A stretch of 64,000 bases of DNA, taken from Siphonodentalium dalli (lineage: Eukaryota; Mollusca; Scaphopoda; Gadilida; Siphonodentaliidae). Both the position numbers and the translations under genes were made by a program. The notes under the pieces are model-generated. The model did not search any database. It was not told the origin of the DNA and worked only from the letters and a program-made list of their open reading frames with translations. The stretch spans positions 243,141,530 to 243,205,529 of the forward strand of contig CP136065.1 of assembly GCA_032622095.1 (NCBI GenBank), written 5' to 3'. Position 1 is the first letter of the stretch. Each line of letters begins with the position of its first letter. This document shows, one piece after another, positions 1 through 12,800 of the stretch.

Positions 1-638
1 AAATTGTGGTTCAAAATAAGGAAATGTCCAATTAAATTGAATTAAATTAAATTAAATGCATGGGACCCCTGCTCTTGATTAATGATTTATTTGGTCCAGT
101 TTCTTAAGCCTTGACATTTCAAATTGGTTTATTTGTCATAATTTATCTTTGAACATGGATTTGGAAAACAATTACATTGGCAATGGAAATATCTGCTATC
201 GGGAGTGGGATACAACGCACCCATCTCGATTTTTTCCCGATACACCCCCCAACCACCCCCCCCCCCCCCCCCCCCCCACACACCACACCGTTGTGACATT
301 GTTACATTTTCTGGAAAATTATTTTCAATAACTTCAATCACGGCGATAGTTATTTAGAATCTTTCTAAATTTTCAACTTATTGCAAATTCCCAAGTCCGC
401 GAAAGTACATTGCACATGTCACCCCCCTCACCCCAATGAATTGTTGAAATTTTTCAACAAGTACCTCACTATTTCCAGTTGTTGGAAATTCCCACCTGAT
501 ATCCCCTATAATAATGGTTCGAAATGTTTTAAAGGGATGAATGTAATTTATGTGTCATATTTTGACGCAAAGTTGAACAATATATAGTTGGTTCTTGATC
601 TGAACAAACACTATTTTACACTATACATTGATTGTAAA
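1..638. other. AT-rich intergenic stretch with poly-C run
   Basis: No gene is recognised here. A homopolymeric C run lies near 256-277 and short AATTAAATT repeats near 30-57. The short open frames across the C run look like composition artefacts. Confidence 0.5.
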
Positions 639-897
639 GGGCGCCGGTGGTCCCGTCGGTAGAATGCTCGGGGCATTGTGCCCGCCATTTGCCATCTAGC
701 GCTGACGAAGCTGGTTCGAATGCCGACAAGCGCGGATTCGCGATCCACTCTAAGTGAGGATAATCTTATTCGTGTATCTGGGCAAGTTTCTCGGTCCCTT
801 TCCGGTGTCGGTATTTCTACACACAGCGGAGTGTTTATCGGTGAATTTAGTCTATGCGTAGACTTTCCTCCACCCGTAAAACTGACAACGTCGTGAC
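639..897 (+). mobile_element. tRNA-derived SINE, diverged copy 1
   Basis: The left part has a box A-like stretch (GTGGTCCCGTCGGTAGAATG) and a box B-like GGTTCGAATGCC, the RNA polymerase III promoter arrangement of tRNA-derived SINEs. The body shares CGTGTATCTGGGCAAGTTT and TTTCCTCCACCCGTAAAA with the copies at 1965-2261 and 42372-42655. This copy is more diverged, and I saw no convincing target duplication. Confidence 0.75.
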
Positions 898-1955
898 ATC
901 AGCATAGGGGGTGAGAAATCCGCACCACCCCTGCCCCATGATCCCTGTCGAACGGCGACAGCATACAGATACCGCTATACAACACGGATATAAGCCGCTT
1001 TCACGTGCATGCTCAGGTTTGGAGACACCAACACACCAATCTCGATGCAGCGCTCAGCACGCTTTTGTCCATAGGTTGTCATTGATTGTCGTTGATTGTA
1101 CAACAATACGCCGATATACCTGTAAATACAAATTGTATTTATTAATTTGTAATTACAAATTTGTGTTAGCTATCACAGTGGTTTCATAGTACAGGGAAAA
1201 TTTAGCCGTATGATTGTAATACTTTAGACTGGGCGAGAGGTGAAACCCCTAAAAGGCAGCTGTAAAACTTAGAAAAAACTAACTCGCCACTCTGCTCCCA
1301 TGCACCTGTTATCAGTGTTATCTGAATACCAGTTCAAATTAGAGGACATGTATAAAGAGCTAAAATAACTGACAACAATTTATACGGGGAAGTTACAATG
1401 CGTGCTATCATATTGTGATTAGTGATAACGCCGGTACTATGAAACGATGAGCTAACAAAATCTCGCAAATTGCACAAAGATCTACTGTTGATTATTGTAA
1501 ATTGCTTACGGACAAACCTTTGCCTGTGAGCGAATAACAATATATTGAATCACGGCGGGCCAAAGTTACAAAAGAAATAACCAATCATAAGTTGAGAGGT
1601 GATCGCTTATCAGAGCTATCCAATCGGTTCACGGATTGCTAAGTTGATGACCACTTGTCTGCGCAAGTTAACAATTAAACGGTTCGTTTGTAGTGTGTGT
1701 ATGTAAGTTCAAGTCAGTGTACTAACGAGTACTACAAACAATTTGGTATCATTGTTTTTACAAATTACAAATTTACAACTATTCAGTTTGTGAAAATAAA
1801 ATATTATTTTGATGGTATAGCATTATATATATTGTGACCATCCTATTATTTCAAACTGATCCGCTACTCTTATCATAACACATCGAGGCAGTAACGTGGC
1901 TCCATTTTATCGGGAGGGGGTGTATCGAAGCAGGGACGTGCTAATGGTCTCGGTT
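898..1955. other. Unannotated intergenic stretch
   Basis: AT-rich sequence with no recognisable gene. The short open frames have no family features, and no strong internal repeat was seen by eye. Confidence 0.4.
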
Positions 1956-2270
1956 ATAGGAGTGGTGCGGGGCCCCCGGTGGTCCAGTCGGTGCAGTGCC
2001 AGGTGCATTACACCATCACAGGCCGTCCAGCGCTGACGAAGCTGGTTCAAACCCCGTCATATGGAGGGTGACCGGAATCGTGTATCTGGGCATGTTTGTC
2101 AGTTGCTTTCCGGGGGTCGGTGGTTTCTACATGCAGTGGGATGATTTCTCGGTGAAATCAAGCCTCTGCATGGTCTTTCCTCCACATGTAAAATTGACAA
2201 CGTCGTGTGTGGCCTATAGCGGCTAGAACGACGATAAACCCTAATAAACCAAACCAAACCAATAGGAGTG
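1956..2270 (+). mobile_element. tRNA-derived SINE copy 2 with target duplication
   Basis: The same SINE family as 42372-42655. It has a box A-like GTGGTCCAGTCGGTGCAGTG, a box B-like GGTTCAAACCCC, a shared body, and a 3' end of AACGACGATAAACCC plus a simple AAACC-rich tail. The 9-bp direct repeat ATAGGAGTG flanks it at 1956-1964 and 2262-2270, which fits a target-site duplication. Confidence 0.85.
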
Positions 2271-3403
2271 TCATTTTATAATTTCAAACTGCTCCGATAT
2301 CTTATAATATATCTAGATAAGGACGTGGCTATATGGGCTCAGTTTGGCGACGGGTGTCCATCCTATAATTTCCATATGCAGTATATATATACCCGGCGTA
2401 AAAATAAATCGGACAAACTTCACTCACCGTTAACATTCTTGGGTATATCACTGATTATGGTAAGTACATGTTACATGCTAATGTTGGCAATAATCCGCAA
2501 GTATCACTCACTATTTGTATTAATCACTAACTTTTGTCAGAGATGTTGTGACTCATACGATTTGGCGGCTACTAGCTCCTTCCTATTCTGAACAGCTGTA
2601 ACGTGCCAGGCATCGTGTTCCCAAGACCACTATCGCCATGTCCCTGTTTATGAGATTTCCATTGATAACACATTTTCATAAGGGGGAGGGGGCTACATCC
2701 CTGCGAATCAGATGGTTATATGCTCTGTTTTAAGGATGTTAAAATCGACAATTTTACGTTTGACACCCTATATAGACATTCTAGACAAGTTCCTTAACGT
2801 TGTAACTTTCAATAAATTGGGTAATTTCAGTAGTTACAAGGAACACATACTGCTACACCACATCCAATCTGACAGCCCATAAGGTTTGACAATTTCTAAA
2901 TATAGGCCATTTCAATCCAAACTTTTAACCAAAGGAGGTCAATATGCAAATGTTGGTCTAAAACAAAACATACCCCCTAATAAATTGTTGAAAAAAACAA
3001 AATAACAGAACAAGTTCAGCCTATTGTTGTTGTAAAATTTCCAATTCATGTTGTTTCAGGTATCACATTTCCAGCTGTTGAACGTGTTGATAAAATGTTT
3101 GGAGCGAGAAACATAACCCAACCCCCCGGTTAAGGGTTCGAAAACTGAAAAATTATGTTTCATAGTACTCGAACATTCTTTGTGATTGGAGATATTTGTA
3201 AATACAAAGAACACGTACTATTTGTGATTTATGTTTGTAATCGTAGGTTCATAGTATTGGCGGAATGATAAATTGTTATTTCTTACAAACAATTGTAGAT
3301 TCTTACAAAGAAAAAGTTTCATAGTATTGACCCCAGGTGGTTTCGCGAGACCAAGTCCTGACATGGAACACCGTGATTATTAGGGTGGTCTAGACCTGAG
3401 ATC
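2271..3403. other. Intergenic stretch with a dispersed repeat fragment
   Basis: No gene is recognised. About 2930-3115 resembles 61955-62085 in the same orientation (shared ATATGCAAAT.TTGGTC, CCCC.AATAAATTG, TTTC.AGGTAT.A.ATTTCCA), so it is a fragment of a dispersed repeat. The remainder is AT-rich and uninformative. Confidence 0.5.
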
Positions 3404-4318
3404 AGAATTCAGCCGAGTGAGTCCCGACCACACTATATATTGATGACTAATGGTAGCGAGACACTTACAAAACGTACACTGTGGAGATTAACTCGCCATC
3501 TCGTTCATGGCCGGCTTCATTAACCCCTTAAATGACGATATGCGCCAGAAGAGCACAGGAGAGCCCGGGGAAGCCCGGGCAGCCACATGGGCCCGTGGAC
3601 AACATACTATGATGCCTTATGGTATGGGGATACATAATAACTAATTACTATAGGTTGCGAACATTTAGTTTCTATGTCATCCACCGCCGGTTTATTATCC
3701 CTTTAAATTCCGATATTGGCTAAAAAAAACCCGGCCTCGGACAAAGCCCTGGTGGACCCAGAGACCAGATCATACCATATATATGATGACTAATGGTAGC
3801 GAGACACTTACAAAACGTAAATACTGTGAATATTGACTCGCCACCTCGTTCATGGCCGGGTACATTGACCCCTTAAATGACGGTATAGGTTAGAAGATCA
3901 CGAGAGAGTTCGGACAAGCCCGGGCGGCCCCTTCAACCACTGAACAGTATAATATGATGTCGTATGGCAGTAGGGTGCATATGCTGTGAAAATTTACTTG
4001 CCCTGTCACCTTCATCGGTGTTATTAACCCATTTAATGCCGATATTGGCTAAAAGAACATTGGCACATTGACTGTGACCCCGTAAATGACGTATGTACCA
4101 GGATAGCCCAGGCAGTATAGTATGATGCCTTGTGGTAGTACCATACATACTAAACATATTTTGTGAACATTTACTTGCTGAGTCATCCACCGCCGGTTTT
4201 ATAATGACTCTAAATGCCGATATTGTCGTAAACGAACCCGTGCGGACCCAGAGGCCCGATCACACTATATATGACTAATGGCCATTGCGACAGTATAATA
4301 TTATACAGTTGTCGCCCG
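3404..4318 (-). repeat. Tandem ~365-bp repeat family, inverted copy
   Basis: Two to three diverged units follow each other. Each contains CTAATGGTAGCGAGACACTT, then ACTCGCC..CTCGTTCATGGCC, then CCCTTAAATGACG and CCGATATTGGC. The reverse complement of the same modules (GGCCGTGAACGA, GGCGAGT, GGGTTAATAA) occurs at 21830-23095, with fragments near 6520-6620 and 54520-54620. No coding potential was seen. It behaves as a dispersed, locally tandem, non-coding repeat. Confidence 0.75.
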
Positions 4319-4438
4319 CTGTCGAGGGAGACATTGAGATTTGTCACCCGCTCGAGAACGGAATGTCTCCCGGGGAGCGCAGCTCCGAGGGAGACATTCC
4401 GTTCTCGACCGGGTGACAAATCTCGATGTCTCCCGAGA
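4319..4438. repeat. 120-bp near-perfect palindrome
   Basis: The left arm carries GGGAGACATTGAGATTTGTC, and the right arm carries its complement, GACAAATCTCGATGTCTCCC, with a GC-rich centre near 4373-4386. Arms are about 50 bp with few mismatches. The same architecture occurs at 6186-6290 and, decayed, at 54363-54448. The nearby AACTGTTTTGTTATC is the complement of GATAACAAAACAGTT beside the second copy. Confidence 0.85.
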
Positions 4439-5157
4439 AGAAGGGCAACAACTGTTTTGTTATCCGATTATACCACAGAAAACATCCTTGCCATCCACAC
4501 GCACGATGTTGCACTGAGTCACGAGTGCTTTCTTTCCCGATTATGTATATTTTCAGTAACTACTTATCGTCCTATAGGATTTCTGTTCCATAAACGATAG
4601 TCAAGCCGTTAAGCGTTTGATAATCAGCGTTTATTTGCGATAATTTTGGTGGTTAAATCGTCAATATCGGTCCATGCAATGTAAACCAATAAACCGTATA
4701 GGTATGTTATCGCCTTCTGCAATGTGGCATAATTATTCAATGTCGTCTTGTGCGCGGAATTTACTCGCGATGTTCATTTCATAACGGTCTTCCCCGAAAG
4801 CTATTGGGAAGTTGTCGATTTCATTAATGTACATTCATATGTGTCAGTGCTCCCAAGTACATGGCGATCCTCACACAAAATACTTCTATGATCACATTGC
4901 AGACATCGCGGAGCGGTCTGATATCATGGATAAGCGTACAGTACCATTCATTCGCGACAAACGTATGCATTACGTTGTCCACCACCAAACATTTATAACC
5001 AACCAACCTCAAGGGATCCACTCTTTCAATCTTGCACCATAATATCGACATGAATATATTGAATCACCGAGATGTTTCGATGTAAAAAGTACATAATAAC
5101 GCTTGTCCTATAAAATTATCAACTTAAAAGTTCGAATATTAGTGGTCACTAAATATA
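4439..5157. other. Unannotated intergenic stretch
   Basis: No gene is recognised. Two overlapping open frames on opposite strands near 4812-5051 have no family signature and are probably chance. Confidence 0.4.
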
Positions 5158-6310
5158 TGCAAATTAGCAAACACCACAACTGGCGTTTTTTGCGAATCCG
5201 TGGGGTATATAAGATTTATTGTTATCCTTCATCCCATTTTCCTCTCTGCTGATTGGCTGAGAGTGCGTCACATGGCGGGCGATAAATCACCATATTACCC
5301 TCGAGGGTAACATTGTCTCAGTTATTGACCGCTCAGCTATTACCAGTAAACATAGAACTACGAAGAACTCACCGCGCAGAGATTCTCTGATAATTTCGAA
5401 AAACACTGTTTTTATAAACCCCACTGTTTCATAACAACCGCGAACCGTGGTGTTTGCTAATTTGCATAATTGTGTGTTTTTTTTATTTGCAATTAAAGCA
5501 CGCTATGTATAAATGGTGTTATCACAGACACATATCTGTTATAAGGTGTAATATTCATATTGGACCTTTTTATATCAATAATAAAGACCGTGGGACAAAT
5601 AGATAAACCTAATTTATGTAGTTGGTATGTTGCAGACAATTGCACATACGATGTACATACGTTACAACTACGTTTATGTACTAGATCAAATAGCCACTCT
5701 TTGCTGTTTATCAATTGATTATTTCTGTTCTTCAATAAATTCATCAGACTTCAGAGAATACCCGTATGTTGCGTAACGATCTGTGAAAGATGTCAATTTC
5801 TTTTTGCACTACTACAACGTGTTGGTTCCACATTTTAGCATTCTGGAAATTAACACGTCTGTCGGCGTCTTCACGCTCATTTGAAACGAAACCGAACATT
5901 TCGCTGCATGGCTACTCAACTTCGAAATTGCTTTACTCCTCTTTCCGTGAACCGATTTCCACAATGCAACCAGCAAACTGACCGGAGAATATCTGCGCAA
6001 ATGACTGGTCTGTTAATTGATCCAGATTATGAATGTTTTATTTTCTAAATAGCGATGATTCCAACATAAAATTAACTTTTCGAACTGGATTGAATAATAT
6101 ATGCGCGCATTTATGCCTGCTATTAAGGAGGTTCGTGTGTACTCCATTGTCAGATAACAAAACAGTTATCACCCTTGTTTTCGATAGACACGGGGATTTG
6201 TCGCCGCTCTCGACCTGGAATGTCACCCTCGGGCCTGGCGGCCCTCGGGTGACATTCCAGGTCTCGAGCGGGCGACAAATCCCCGTGTCTCACTCAATCG
6301 CGGGCGATAA
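5158..6310 (+). repeat. ~1.1-kb dispersed repeat, copy 1
   Basis: From about 5200 onward it aligns along its length with 53424-54470. Shared blocks include TTATCCTTCATCCCATTT, GTGCGTCACATGGC, GACCGCTCAGC, AACATAGAACTACGA and GTGTTTGCTAATTTGCATAA. A perfect 22-bp inverted repeat (GCAAATTAGCAAACACCAC and its complement) bounds 5158-5467, so a smaller TIR element of about 310 bp may form its left part. The right part carries the palindrome at 6186-6290. No transposase was seen, so it is probably non-autonomous. Confidence 0.75.
6186..6290. repeat. 105-bp palindrome
   Basis: It reads AGACACGGGGATTTGTCG inward and CGACAAATCCCCGTGTCT at the other end, with arms of about 48 bp and a short loop near CCTGGCGG. 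It is the same class as 4319-4438. Confidence 0.85.
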
Positions 6311-6762
6311 CTGTATATGATTGTATTACGTCGCAGTGATGTGAAATAGATGAGTTACTGCAGTGTGTGTTTGGATATATTCTTGCAACATAACATCGAG
6401 CGGGAGACAAAAACAATGTCTCCCGGCTCAGCGGGCGACAGTGTGATTTGTCGCCCGGCACGTGACAGGACTTGGGCCAATCAGATGGGTGGAAAATAGG
6501 GACGAGGGTAACAAGATAACTTGTGGTAGTAGGATGCATATGTTGTGAAAATTTACTTGATGTGTTGTCCAGCGCCGGTTTTATTAACCCCTTTAACGCC
6601 GATATTGTCTGAAAAGAACCTTTATAATTATACTGATTAGTGTACGCAATATCTCCAAGTTAAATCGTATCAATTAAAACTATCAATTATCAGATGACGA
6701 TGACTATCAAACAACCCACTATAGCTACAAATGATTTACATATAGAATTCACGCGTATTGTT
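6311..6762. other. Repeat fragments, no gene
   Basis: It contains a short palindromic stretch near 6398-6462 (GGGAGACA... and GTCTCCC..., GCGGGCGACA and TGTCGCCCG) and a fragment of the 365-bp family near 6520-6620 (GCATATG.TGTGAAAATTTACTT). The rest is AT-rich. Confidence 0.5.
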
Positions 6763-6872
6763 TCTGAATAACGAATTTATTCCACGGTGGGGTTTTGTTG
6801 GTTTACCACACGAGCTCTATGTGAGTGCGGTAAATCGCCAATCCCACCAGTAGAGTAAATGTGTTATTCAGA
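6763..6872. mobile_element. 110-bp MITE-like inverted repeat
   Basis: The ends TCTGAATAAC and GTTATTCAGA are complementary, and imperfect complementarity continues inward for about 30 bp (CGGTGGG against CCCACCAG). It sits directly outside the left end of the giant palindrome. Confidence 0.6.
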
Positions 6873-6878
6873 CACATT

Positions 6879-9800
6879 ACGTGAGTAGTATTAAGAGAAG
6901 GTATTATCTCTGTAATATATAAGTGAGGGGGACAAGGAAAGTGTTCAACGTTACATTATCGACTAATTGCCTTAGGGTGTGGTCATTTGGAATCCCCACC
7001 CCCACGGGATTTCATAAATACTACTTATCGAATGTTAAACGATACAATACCGACTAATTTATATAGGTGTAGTCGTCGTCTGATAATCCCCCACCCCCCA
7101 CGGGATTTCGTTAATAGTATTTAACGAATGTAAACGTTACAATAACGACTAATTTATATAAGTGTATAAAAAATGAGCTGTTTTACAAGGCAGATCTTAT
7201 AGTCATACTAAATAGTAACTACTTTAAAAGCACATCCAAGCTACAATACGACCTATTTTATGTTAGGTAATGATGTATGTTTATTTCAGATGGTATAGTC
7301 AGGCAAAATATTTCTAGGCAGATGTTATAGTCAGAATAGTTGAAGGCATAGCCAATATTTTAGTACGCCCGATTAAATACATGTAGTGATATGTAACTAT
7401 ATATAGGCATATAGTTAGTAGGTTAGTTATGATAGGTTAGTGAAATAATACTGTTATCCTGAGATGATGTTAAAATGATATGAATTATTCCCTAGTGAAT
7501 AACCCCGTGCATGTAAAAAACCACAGGGGCTAAAACACATGGAACATTTTGTTAGTGGCGGAACTTTTCTTCTCATTTCTTGTAGATTTGTAGGAAACAC
7601 GATTCGATCTCATAAAACTCGATATTACAGAGTCTCGTAGAAAACGAAATGTGGAACCCAACACTTTAGTTCCTTTAATGAATATAAATGGTACATGAAT
7701 AAATCTTAGTATACAAACAGATATAAAAAAAACATAATCAAATCAATCTTTTTTTAAGATATGGACAGTCTGGTCTCCCCGTCGAAATATCTTCTGGCAA
7801 AAAAAAAATGTATCAATATTTAAAGTCAGACTAACTATTTCTAGGTTGGTGTTTAAATACCTCTTCTAGGCTATACTCAAACAAACAATTTCTAGGTTAT
7901 TCAAACATTTCCAAAAATATACTGAGTAAATCTACAAATATTAATTGGAATATAAAGAACAGAGTTAGCTCCCCATGTGAATTGTAACAGTATTAAAATT
8001 AATCATTATTTAAAGTCAAACTATTTATTTATAAGTTGGTCATAAAATTACTACTTCTAGGCTATGGGTTATACTCAGGCAAACTATTTTTAGGTTAATC
8101 AAAAATATCAGAGTTGTTAACTAAATCTACAAATATTAATTGGAATATAAAGAACAGAGTTAGCTCCCCTGTGCATTTGAATAATCTGTTTTATTAAGTT
8201 CAATATAGATGTTAAACGATTTATATATGTTAATGAATGATACAGTGATATATTCGTTAGCGAATAAACCTATGCATGTAAAACCACAGGTCTAAACACA
8301 TTGAACTTTTTTAGGAACGTTCTTCTGTAGATTAGTAGGCAACACATTTCAAAAACACCATTTCATAGTGATAGAAATCGAAATGTATAACCATTATCGG
8401 TTCCTTTAATGATTATGAATGACGGGAGTATTTTCGGTTTATATGAAGACAACGTATTTCAGTTCCAACACAAATTCAATATTTCAAAAATATAAAAAAA
8501 TATCTCCCTTTTAATGAAATATTAAATGTAAAAGCACGATAAAGCATTTAAAACACAATTTAATTTACGTTTTCGTCAACAAAATTGAAGTTATATGTTA
8601 TAATGCTTCAAAATCAATCAAAATATGAAAATCAAATATCTCAATTCAAAGCCAAATTTAAAAAAAACAATTTCAATGTTAACGGAAACAATTTAACAAC
8701 AAAAAAATCTTTAGCTGTTTTGCTAGCAAGTATCAAAAGTCCTTTTTCATTCCCACAATAATCGTAAAACACAATAAATGTTTTGTCTTTAATAAAAAAA
8801 AATATAAAAATATTATAATCATAGTCAAAAAAATTCAAGCACAAACTTTATATGTAAAAAAAATATGAAAATTAAATAAAACTTACTTGCCTACTAAAGA
8901 ACAGATCTATCGAAGTACAATTCTCTCTCAATTTTTACCTATGCGAATGTATCTGTTTATATAAGGAAAAAACATTCTATCTTTAGTCCCAAGCAAATGA
9001 TTTCATTCGAGGAATCTTTCTTTAAGTCGAATAATCTACCAACATATATCACAAAACATGATGAGGTCTTCGTCGAGAATTCATGTCCGACTCTGTTTAA
9101 CATAACAAGACTTACTTACTCATCAAAGAACAGATAATCCATCGAAGTATAATACTGTCTCAATTTTACCTATCCGAATGTATCTGTTTATATAAAAAAC
9201 ATTCATTCTATCTTTACTCTCAACAAAATGATGTCATACGACCCAAGTCGAATAATCTAATATCATTCGTCGAGAATTCATGTCGAGCTCTAGTTATATA
9301 CAGTAACACATTAATTTACTCAATCTATCTATAGTCACAAAAAGTGAAGTCGAGCTATCTTGTTAAATGTCCTCGTATGCCTATCATAATGTACCCTCCC
9401 ATTTTATCCCACGACATGAATAATATAATTCATGTCGACATATATCTGTACAAGGCGACTAATTTATTCAACTAGGCTACCTAGCTTGGATCATATTTCA
9501 AAGAACGCATTCGTTAACGACCCGTCCTTACAAAACGAATAATTTATACTACACCTGTCAAATTTGCATATTTAAGGTATGTTACGGTAAACATTCCAAT
9601 GTATGCTATATAAGCCAGCTAAAATAGGAAATCAAAGCATGGATTCAATAGTCAGATAAGTTTATTATATTATGATTTCAGATAACTTTTAATTAATTAT
9701 TATCTTGTTCAACATATATTCTATGTAATTTAAAACAATAAATTATATAAAGTTTCTATATTAATCGGAGCGAAACATATTGAGGAAGTTTAAAGCAGTT

Positions 9801-12800
9801 GTCTTAAAGTGACACTAAGATTTATTTTCTTATTTGCGCACAGTATACTTTGTTTAAACCAGATGTCTTAAAATGGCACTAAGATTTATTTTATTATTTT
9901 TTATATCTCACACTATTTATAAACAAGATGTCTTAAAGGGGCACTAAGATTTCATTTTATAATTTCAATACCAAAAGTGTTTGAACATCACAGCCAAAAA
10001 TTTAACCTCAGAATTGTTAATAAATAAGTCTTCTTCGCATCTTAATTCTTAAAAGGGCGCTAATAATTTAACTTAAATATGGTTGAAAATTTATCGTTAA
10101 AGAGCGTTTATTATCTGCTTGTATGCAACTCTTTCAATTCCTCGTAATATTCGGATACAGTATACTTTGTTCATCCCATATGTCTTAGAATGGCACTAAG
10201 ATTTATTTTATTATTTTATCCATCTATTTATAAACAAGATGTCTTAAAAGGGCACTAAGATTTCATTTTATAATTTCAATACCAAAAGTGTTTCAATATC
10301 ACAGCAAAACAAAAATTGTAATAATTTTACCTCAGAATTGTTAATAAATAGGTCTTCTTCACATCATAATTCTTAAAAGGGCGCTAATAATTTAACTTAA
10401 ATATGGTTGCAAATTATCGTTAAAGAGCGTGTATTATCTGTTTGTATGCAACTCTTAATTATCAAAAACGGATACTGTTACACTATAATACACAAATTTT
10501 TAGATAGTATATTACAGTATCCAAATTAACATTGTTTCAATTCAGATTCTACGGAAAGTTATCTTTAAACATGCAAATAAAAACAATAATCATAGTTTTA
10601 CAATTGTTTTTTTTATGTAAAATTTTATTTGTCTACACGTTGTGGCTAAGCATATCATAACAGTATATTTACATTTATCTAGCAAATGCGCTCTAATTTC
10701 TACAAATTAACATTCCAATTCATAAATTGTTTGTTTTTTTGAAAAAAAAAATACTGTAACAGTTTTGTTTACATACCAACTCGTATAGTTTAATAAATAA
10801 AGATAACACTTACCTGATTATGGCAAATAATTTTCCCTTAATCATAATGGCAACACGATTTGGAAAAACAAATGCTGATGAATCCGTACGCAATTTAGCA
10901 TCAGATGTAAACATGCTCGGACAGAAACAATTCCCGGTCGTTCGTTTTTAAACTTACAATTGATGCAGGGTGAAGTGTCAAGCGTTAAGTTTCAACAAGC
11001 AGTGAATGGCCATTATATATCTGATTAATTTACCTTTGTATACAGCATAACGCCCGTGTTGGCATCTGCACGCACGCTTAAAACTCATTAGTCATTGAAA
11101 TTTGAAAATTTAGAATAATTATTTATCGCGCATTCATCGTACAGATTTATACGATGAAAGCATATATAAACTGCGTATGTGCACACGACTAATATATACT
11201 TTCAATGCTATGCCTATAAATAGTATGCAATTATCTCGCAGAATCAATCAAACAATAATATTAAGCTAATTCTGTTAGTTACACCATTGCATCTGAAATT
11301 GCTCGATGTCGTTAGACTATAGGTTAATGTGTGTTTTATATGCATGTTCCCGTTCATTATCTGCACATTTTTAAATCGTCACGGAAATCTACCTACTAAC
11401 ATATTTGAACGCACATTATAATTTGGATAGTTAAATCATACATCTTATCAATGGAAAAATATGAATATATGCTCTAAATCTGTTGGCAGGGCTATTTCAA
11501 TATACAACATCATATGTATTCAATGTTTCTAATATATAAATTATACCCCAAATTATCATACAAAAAATATGTTTTCAAGATGGCATCCAATATGGCTATT
11601 CAGAAATGTGAGCTTCAAAATATATCCTGATAAAATGTACACATTTACTGTGATCATATATCGTACAACTGGATGTATTAACGTTTATAGCGTAATACCT
11701 ATGCTATCTCCATTACAAAAGATGGCTGCCGAAATGGCCATCGTTTACTTCAAGATACAGGGCTTAAAAATGTATTGCATTTTTTACAAAGGGTCATATG
11801 CATCATTTAGGTTTGTAGTTTGTATAGTATATGCTAAATTATCATACAATTTGTCATCACAAAAAAACAATATATATTTTCAAGATGGCGTCCAATATGG
11901 CTATTCAGAAATGTCAGCTTCAAAATATATATTGATAAAATGTACACATTTGCTGTGATCATATATCGTACACACTGGATGTATTAACGTTTATAGCGTA
12001 ATACCTATGCTATCTCCATTACAAAAGATGGCTGCCGAAATGGCCATCGTTTACTTCAAGATACAGGGCTTAAAAATGTATTGCATTTTTTACAAAGGGT
12101 CATATGCATCATTTAGGTTTGTAGTTTGTATAGTATATGCTAAATTATCATACAATTTGTCATCACAAAAAAACAATATATATTTTCAAGATGGCGTCCA
12201 ATATGGCTATTCAGAAATGTCAGCTTCAAAATATATCTTGATAAAATGTACACATTTGCTGTGATCATATATCGTACACACTGGATGTATTAACGTTTAT
12301 AGCGTAATACCTATGCTATCTCCATTACAAAAGATGGCTGCCGAAATGGCCATCGTTTACTTCAAGATACAGGGCTTAAAAATGTATTGCATTTTTTACA
12401 AAGGGTCATATGCATCATTTAGGTTTGTAGTTTGTATAGTATATGCTAAATTATCATACAATTTGTCATCACAAAAAAAACAATATATATTTTCAAGATG
12501 GCGTCCAATATGGCTATTCAGAAATGTCAGCTTCAAAATATATCTTGATAAAATGTACACATTTGCTGTGATCATATATCGTACAACTGGATGTATTAGC
12601 GTTTATAGCGTAATACCTATGCTATCTCCATTACAAAAGATGGCTGTCGAAATGGCCATCGTTTACTTCAAGATACAGGGCTTAAAAATGTATTGCATTT
12701 TTACAAAGGCTCATATGCATCATTTAGGTTTGTAGTTTGTATAGTATATGCCAAATTATCATACAATTTGTCATCACAAAAAAAACAATATATATTTTCA

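Noticed and set aside
639-760. Intact tRNA gene
   Set aside because: Only box A and B resemblance is present, and the rest matches the SINE family rather than a tRNA cloverleaf.
1931-2697. hAT-like element from CAGGGACGTG to TACATCCCTG
   Set aside because: The ends look hAT-like, but the flanking 8-mers (TATCGAAG and CGAATCAG) do not match, so no target duplication supports it.
8641-8844. 67-residue frame mirrored at 18745-18948
   Set aside because: Low-complexity Phe/Leu/Ile/Lys-rich sequence in AT-rich DNA. Its presence twice reflects the palindrome, not selection.
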